NCBI GenBank assembly: GCA_937930495.1 | Contig: CALGKL010000243.1 | Coordinates: 1-9,295 of the forward strand | Length of the DNA stretch: 9,295 bases | Direction of reading: 5' to 3' | Origin: an uncultured Gloeocapsa sp. | Lineage (GTDB): Bacteria; Cyanobacteriota; Cyanobacteriia; Cyanobacteriales; Gloeocapsaceae | In this document: positions 5,838 through 9,295 of the stretch, piece after piece | Position numbering within the stretch: the stretch's first letter is position 1 | How the letters are laid out: every line of letters begins with the position of its first letter | Position numbers and translations under genes: made by a program | The notes under the pieces: generated by a model | Database searches by the model: none | Seen by the model: the letters and a program-made list of their open reading frames with translations, nothing else | What the model was told of the DNA's origin: nothing

Positions 5838-6197
5838 ATGAACACATCTACGAAAACTAACTCCCTACAACTATCCCCGATAGCGATTTCCCTAATGGCG
5901 GACTTTTTCAAAGTATTAGCTGAAGAGAGTCGGATTCAAATTTTGTGTGCCCTTAAATCAGGACAAAAAAACGTCACCGAGATTATCGAATTAACGGGTT
6001 TAGGACAAGCCAACGTCTCTAAACACTTAAAGATTTTAAATCAAGCGGGGATAGTTAGTCGTGAACAACAGGGAATCAATGTCTATTACAAGATTTCTAA
6101 CCCTTTCTTATTTGAACTTTGTGACCTAGTTTGTAGTTCCATCGCTTGGCAAGTAGATCAACAAAATCAGCAACTAGCGGAATTACAAAAATTCTAG
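5838..6197 (+). CDS. ArsR/SmtB-family transcriptional repressor
   Basis: A 119-residue winged-helix repressor. FFKVLAEESRIQILCAL (23-39) begins the fold, the recognition region is LGQANVSKHLKILNQAGIV (55-73), and the wing is SREQQGINVYYKI (74-86). A C-terminal helix follows with a Gln-rich tail. The metal sites of SmtB/ArsR are not seen: no ELCVCDL in the third helix and no DxH...HxxE in the last. Cys residues are at 37, 95 and 99. Cys37 sits in the second helix at the place of one redox cysteine of BigR/SqrR persulfide sensors, but 95 and 99 do not align exactly with the second, so the signal is open. I chose ATG at 5838, 7 nt after AGAAAG; an in-frame TTG at 5832 is too close to that site. 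It has its own palindromic operator and no adjacent target gene. Confidence 0.92.
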   Translation: MNTSTKTNSLQLSPIAISLMADFFKVLAEESRIQILCALKSGQKNVTEIIELTGLGQANVSKHLKILNQAGIVSREQQGINVYYKISNPFLFELCDLVCSSIAWQVDQQNQQLAELQKF

Positions 6198-6198
6198 A

Positions 6199-6873
6199 CT
6201 ATTGGATTAGCCAAAAAGCAAGAAAAGCACTCCCTAGGGGTACGCTTAAATTATCGATACCCCATTGGGAAAAAGCCTCTAGAAAAGTCGCTAGTAGAGC
6301 AACTCCCAGAGATGTCAGAAATATAGCTAGGCTGAAACCTGTCAAAAAACCGAAAATCAAATTAGTAATTAACAAACTAACCAAAAACATCGTCAAAGAG
6401 CCTTCCCAACTTTTCCTCATCCCCCAAAGTTGATAAGGATGAGAACCGAAATTTTGACCAACCAGGGCTGCCAAACCATCCCCCCAAGTCATAATCAAGA
6501 TGCCAATGGCGGCGAATTCGCGATGATTGATAGTCCAAAACCAAGCAATTAAAACACCGATACTGACAGCGTAAAAAAAAGTTCCCAAACTTCGACGTCC
6601 CACGCTATTAATACTCGGTAAAATGGGAACAAAGTAAGAGACGATAGCAATAATTCCAGCGACAATAGCAGCCATAATCCCAAATTGAGCCGGAATGTCT
6701 AACCACCAAGCCAACAAAATTACATTCCCCGCACCAATATGGACAATTTTGCGGGTGGTTTCCGGTTTTTTGTTACCCCAACGGCTAACTGATTCTGCTA
6801 AAACAACTATAAACAGTAAATAGCCTAAAATAAAAGCAAGAGAAACCCATAGAGGAGTTGGATAATTAAGCAC
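6199..6873 (-). CDS. Phytol kinase-type membrane enzyme (VTE5 / CTP-dependent prenol kinase family)
   Basis: A 224-residue integral membrane protein of the family that holds phytol, farnesol and dolichol kinases and is related to CDP-diglyceride synthetase. Family motifs are RKIVHIGAGN (41-50), the nucleotide-site ILIMTWGDGLAALVG (125-139), RKSWEGSLTMF (153-163) and EAFSQWGIDNLSVPLG (199-214). About six hydrophobic segments alternate with these motifs. In cyanobacteria and plastids such enzymes use CTP to phosphorylate phytol released from chlorophyll, feeding tocopherol and chlorophyll synthesis; that substrate is inferred from the family. The start is GTG at 6873-6871; an in-frame TAG lies directly upstream, so no longer start is possible, and the protein begins normally. 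It is divergent from yidD (45 bp between starts) and ends 1 bp from the arsR stop on the other strand, with no terminator between them. Confidence 0.87.
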   Translation of the reverse strand: MLNYPTPLWVSLAFILGYLLFIVVLAESVSRWGNKKPETTRKIVHIGAGNVILLAWWLDIPAQFGIMAAIVAGIIAIVSYFVPILPSINSVGRRSLGTFFYAVSIGVLIAWFWTINHREFAAIGILIMTWGDGLAALVGQNFGSHPYQLWGMRKSWEGSLTMFLVSLLITNLIFGFLTGFSLAIFLTSLGVALLATFLEAFSQWGIDNLSVPLGSAFLAFWLIQ

Positions 6874-6918
6874 CTAATCTCAGTTAAACAATAATTTTTG
6901 ACTAATCAATATCATAAA

Positions 6919-7137
6919 ATGAAATATATACTTATTTTCTTGATTCGGTTTTATCGTAACTTTATTTCTCCTTTGTTCCCACCAAGTTGTCGTTTTCAAC
7001 CCACTTGCTCTCAATATTGTTTAGAAGCAATTCAAGAGTTTGGACCTTGGCGAGGTAGTTATTTAGGAATTAAACGCATTCTCAGGTGTCATCCCTTCCA
7101 TCCTGGAGGATACGATCCGATTCCACGTAAAAAATAA
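6919..7137 (+). CDS. yidD: YidD, membrane protein insertion efficiency factor
   Basis: A 72-residue protein carrying the whole YidD signature (Pfam PF01809): an amphipathic N-terminus ([15 protein letters not shown]), [18 protein letters not shown] (21-38), [14 protein letters not shown] (43-56) and [12 protein letters not shown] (57-68), with the conserved cysteines. YidD lies on the inner face of the membrane and assists YidC/Sec insertion of membrane proteins. I start it at ATG 6919 ([12 protein letters not shown]), where the family begins; an upstream in-frame TTG at 6898 would add seven residues without family support. No ribosome site is evident. It is not in the common rpmH-rnpA-yidD-yidC order; instead its TAA is followed immediately by the ATG of a sensor kinase, so the two are almost certainly translated from one message. 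Confidence 0.95.
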   Translation: MKYILIFLIRFYRNFISPLFPPSCRFQPTCSQYCLEAIQEFGPWRGSYLGIKRILRCHPFHPGGYDPIPRKK

Positions 7138-8397
7138 ATGTTTCAAACCATCCGATTTCGTTTAGCTCTGTGGTACACTATCATCACAGCTATTTTGATC
7201 TTGCTTTTTTCTACAGGAGTATATCTCTACGTGCGCTCTACTTTAGTAGAGAGAATCGATGATACCCTCGAACACGTGGTCGAATTAATGGAACGCTCAT
7301 TATTATTGGAAGGAGTGAGAAACTCTAGGAATATTCCCCCAGTTAATGAGTCATCCTTAGAAGACGATCGCCTTGAGGTAGAGTGGTTTGACAGCGATCG
7401 CCATTTAGTCTGGAGTACTTTTAATCAACCTTTAGAAATTCCCCTCAATCCTAGTATCTATGCTAAAACCGTTTCTGGCAAGGGTCATGAACAATTTAGA
7501 CAGATAACCAAAATGATTGTGGTGGATAATCAACCCTGGGGTTATCTCAGAGTTAGCCATCCCTGGTTTGAAGTCAGTAAACCGAGTCGTCGTTTGATTA
7601 GGGATTTAAGCTTAGGGAGTAGTTTGATGATCGCTTGTGTAGCGGCCTCGGGATGGTTTTTATCAGGAATAGCCATTAAACCAGTGATAGAATCATACCA
7701 AAGTTTACGCCAATTTACAGCTGACGCTTCCCACGAATTGCGCAACCCTTTAGCGATGATCCAAGCTAATGTGCAAATGGCTTTAGCCGAAGAAAAAGAG
7801 GGTAAATTAGAGCTAGATTCCCAACAATTGAAGGTAATCGAGAGAATAACCCAAAGATTAGGGCGTTTAGTCAACGATTTGTTGTTTCTCGCGCGCTCAG
7901 ATAGTGGAATATCTCAAATGGCCACTCAACCTGTACCTTTAGACGCTTTATTAATTGAAGTAATCGAAGAACAACGCATTTTCGCCCAACAAAAAGGTAT
8001 AGATTTAAATCTAGAATTAGCGGCAGAAGATTTAGATTCAGAACCATTTACCATTGAAGGAGATTGGGATCAACTAGCACGTTTATTTACTAATTTAATT
8101 AGCAACAGTATTGCCTATGGTCAAGATGTAGTCAAAGTCAAAGTAGCTAGAATAAAAAAAGGAACTCGTTATCAGGTCCAAATCCAAGTAAGTGATAACG
8201 GTTGTGGGATACCATCAGAAGCCCTTCCCCATATCTTTGAACGCTTTTATCGGGTGGATGCGGTGCGTACTTATGTTCATGGCTCTGGTTTAGGATTGGC
8301 GATCGCTCAAGCGATCGTAGAAAATCACCAAGGACAAATTAAAGTAGAAAGTAAACTTAATCAAGGGACAACATTTACGGTAACTTTACCGTGTTAG
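7138..8397 (+). CDS. Membrane sensor histidine kinase (RppB-like architecture)
   Basis: A 419-residue two-component sensor. Segment 1 spans the membrane (about 11-31), then an extracytoplasmic domain of about 125 residues (32-157), a second membrane segment (158-178), a short linker, and a complete kinase core. The phospho-acceptor is His199 in [12 protein letters not shown]. The ATP site shows the N box ([10 protein letters not shown], 319-328), DNGCGIP (353-359), FERFYR (367-372) and GSGLGLA (382-388). Only about 15 residues join the second membrane segment to the dimerisation helix, so a full HAMP domain is missing. This layout with a [11 protein letters not shown] start recalls cyanobacterial RppB/NrsS-type kinases, but I cannot assign the ligand. 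No response regulator is adjacent. Its ATG abuts the yidD stop (TAAATG), and argC follows 36 bp later. Confidence 0.93.
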   Translation: MFQTIRFRLALWYTIITAILILLFSTGVYLYVRSTLVERIDDTLEHVVELMERSLLLEGVRNSRNIPPVNESSLEDDRLEVEWFDSDRHLVWSTFNQPLEIPLNPSIYAKTVSGKGHEQFRQITKMIVVDNQPWGYLRVSHPWFEVSKPSRRLIRDLSLGSSLMIACVAASGWFLSGIAIKPVIESYQSLRQFTADASHELRNPLAMIQANVQMALAEEKEGKLELDSQQLKVIERITQRLGRLVNDLLFLARSDSGISQMATQPVPLDALLIEVIEEQRIFAQQKGIDLNLELAAEDLDSEPFTIEGDWDQLARLFTNLISNSIAYGQDVVKVKVARIKKGTRYQVQIQVSDNGCGIPSEALPHIFERFYRVDAVRTYVHGSGLGLAIAQAIVENHQGQIKVESKLNQGTTFTVTLPC

Positions 8398-8433
8398 TAT
8401 GCTTAAAATGTTTTAAAAGCTAAATATAAATCT

Positions 8434-9295
8434 ATGAGCAAACCAAAAATACCAGTAGGAATTATCGGCGCTTCGGGGTATGGAGGAATACAACTTGTCA
8501 GAATACTTCTGGACCATCCCGAGGTAGAAATCGTTTATCTAGGGGGAGATAGCAGCGCTGGGAAACAATATTGTGATCTTTATCCCCATTTAACCCATTC
8601 TTTTGATTTAACGATCGAAAGCATTGATTTAGACTCAATCGCTTCTCGTTGTCAAGTCGTCTTTTTGGCTTTACCCAACGGTTTAGCTTGTCAAATGGCT
8701 GAGCCATTATTAGCCAAAGGTTGCAAAGTTTTAGACTTGTCAGCGGATTACCGCTTTTTTAATCTAGATACCTATATTAGCTGGTATAAACAAGAGCGCC
8801 ATGACCAGGCGATCGCCTCAAAAGCGGTTTACGGATTACCTGAATTATATCGAGATAAAATCAAAACCGCTCAATTAATTGGTTGTCCTGGTTGTTATCC
8901 TACTGCTAGTTTACTCGCCCTTGCTCCCCTCTACAAACAAGGGCTGATTTTGCCCGAAACAGCGATTATCGACGCCAAATCGGGGACATCGGGAGGGGGA
9001 CGTCAAGGGAAGATCAACCTACTCCTAGCGGAAGCAGAAGGCAGTTTAGGAGCTTATAGCGTAGCTAAACATAGACATACACCGGAGATCGAACAAATCT
9101 GTACAGATTTGGCAGGATTTGAGACAAAAATCCAATTTACTCCCCATTTAATTCCTATGGTCAGGGGGATCTTAGCTACGGTCTATGGAACATTGCGCGA
9201 TCCAGGATTAGTCAGAGATGACTTACTAACTATTTACAGCGCTTTTTACCGTAACTCTCCCTTTGTGAAAATTTTACCAAATGGTGTCTATCCCC
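8434..9295 (+). CDS. argC: N-acetyl-gamma-glutamyl-phosphate reductase, C-terminally truncated by window edge
   Basis: The first 287 residues of ArgC, which reduces N-acetylglutamyl phosphate to the semialdehyde with NADPH in cytoplasmic arginine synthesis. The Rossmann start is [10 protein letters not shown] (9-18). LALPNGLA (78-85) and LDLSADYRF (100-108) follow. The active-site cysteine is Cys154 in GCPGCYPTA; family members often have GNPGCYPT, so Cys151 replaces an Asn. KSGTSGGGR (182-190) and the catalytic His region [10 protein letters not shown] (212-221) are intact. The frame is open with no frameshift to the edge; about 60-65 residues should remain outside. Start ATG 8434 gives the standard N-terminus; no ribosome site is seen in the 36-bp gap after the kinase gene. 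It may be read through from the yidD-kinase message or have a promoter inside the kinase gene. Confidence 0.97.
   Translation, partial: MSKPKIPVGIIGASGYGGIQLVRILLDHPEVEIVYLGGDSSAGKQYCDLYPHLTHSFDLTIESIDLDSIASRCQVVFLALPNGLACQMAEPLLAKGCKVLDLSADYRFFNLDTYISWYKQERHDQAIASKAVYGLPELYRDKIKTAQLIGCPGCYPTASLLALAPLYKQGLILPETAIIDAKSGTSGGGRQGKINLLLAEAEGSLGAYSVAKHRHTPEIEQICTDLAGFETKIQFTPHLIPMVRGILATVYGTLRDPGLVRDDLLTIYSAFYRNSPFVKILPNGVYP

Noticed and set aside
6146..6433. Plus-strand frame running from the arsR end into the phytol-kinase region
   Set aside because: Overlaps two well supported genes; Lys/Arg-rich composition is a by-product of the opposite strand.
6898..6918. TTG start for yidD
   Set aside because: Adds seven residues not found in the family; ATG 6919 gives the standard YidD N-terminus.
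7542..7874. Minus-strand open frame of 110 codons
   Set aside because: Antisense to the histidine kinase around its His199 box; shadow frame.
8498..8707. Minus-strand open frame of 69 codons
   Set aside because: Antisense to argC; shadow frame.
1..9295. CRISPR array, tRNA, rRNA, phage or toxin-antitoxin genes
   Set aside because: No regularly spaced repeats, cloverleaf sequences or related protein motifs were seen on either strand.

Overview
The window looks like chromosomal DNA of a cyanobacterium. It is AT-rich and carries eight copies of the octamer GCGATCGC (HIP1), at 799, 1679, 4746, 4957, 5352, 7394, 8299 and 8809. Such a density is typical of cyanobacteria and far above chance. The gene set agrees: a SphX-type phosphate-binding protein, a DUF1517 protein, a phytol-kinase-type enzyme, an RppB-like sensor kinase, and mostly weak or absent Shine-Dalgarno sequences. 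No tRNA, rRNA, CRISPR array or intact insertion sequence is visible.

Layout. (1) Positions 1-2097, minus strand: a tight three-gene group, an exported serpin (protease inhibitor), then a DUF1517 protein, then a small lipoprotein cut by the window edge. Gaps are 18 and 14 bp. (2) 2128-2415, plus: an unrecognised small membrane protein, divergent from the serpin across only 30 bp. (3) 2645-3661, plus: a periplasmic phosphate-binding protein (sphX type) with no Pst permease genes beside it. (4) 3662-4122: 461 bp without a gene but with strong secondary structure: two mutually exclusive hairpins, an intrinsic terminator and a long separate hairpin. (5) 4123-5730, plus: an ECF-transporter T component followed after 3 bp by a lipoyl/octanoyl-transferase-type enzyme. 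(6) 5838-6197, plus: an ArsR-family repressor preceded by a 34-bp imperfect palindrome that overlaps a plausible promoter. (7) 6199-6873, minus: a phytol-kinase-type membrane enzyme meeting arsR tail to tail with 1 bp between. (8) 6919-8397, plus: yidD and a sensor histidine kinase joined stop-to-start (TAAATG). (9) 8434 to the window end: argC, truncated by the edge.

Most genes are ordinary cyanobacterial housekeeping or sensing genes. The parts most worth following up are the serpin/DUF1517/lipoprotein group, which may be an envelope protease-control module; the structured spacer at 3662-4122; the ecfT and lipoyl-transferase pair; and the ArsR repressor, which has Cys residues, a clear operator and no neighbouring target gene. 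I see no feature that by itself proves a new defence or mobile system.
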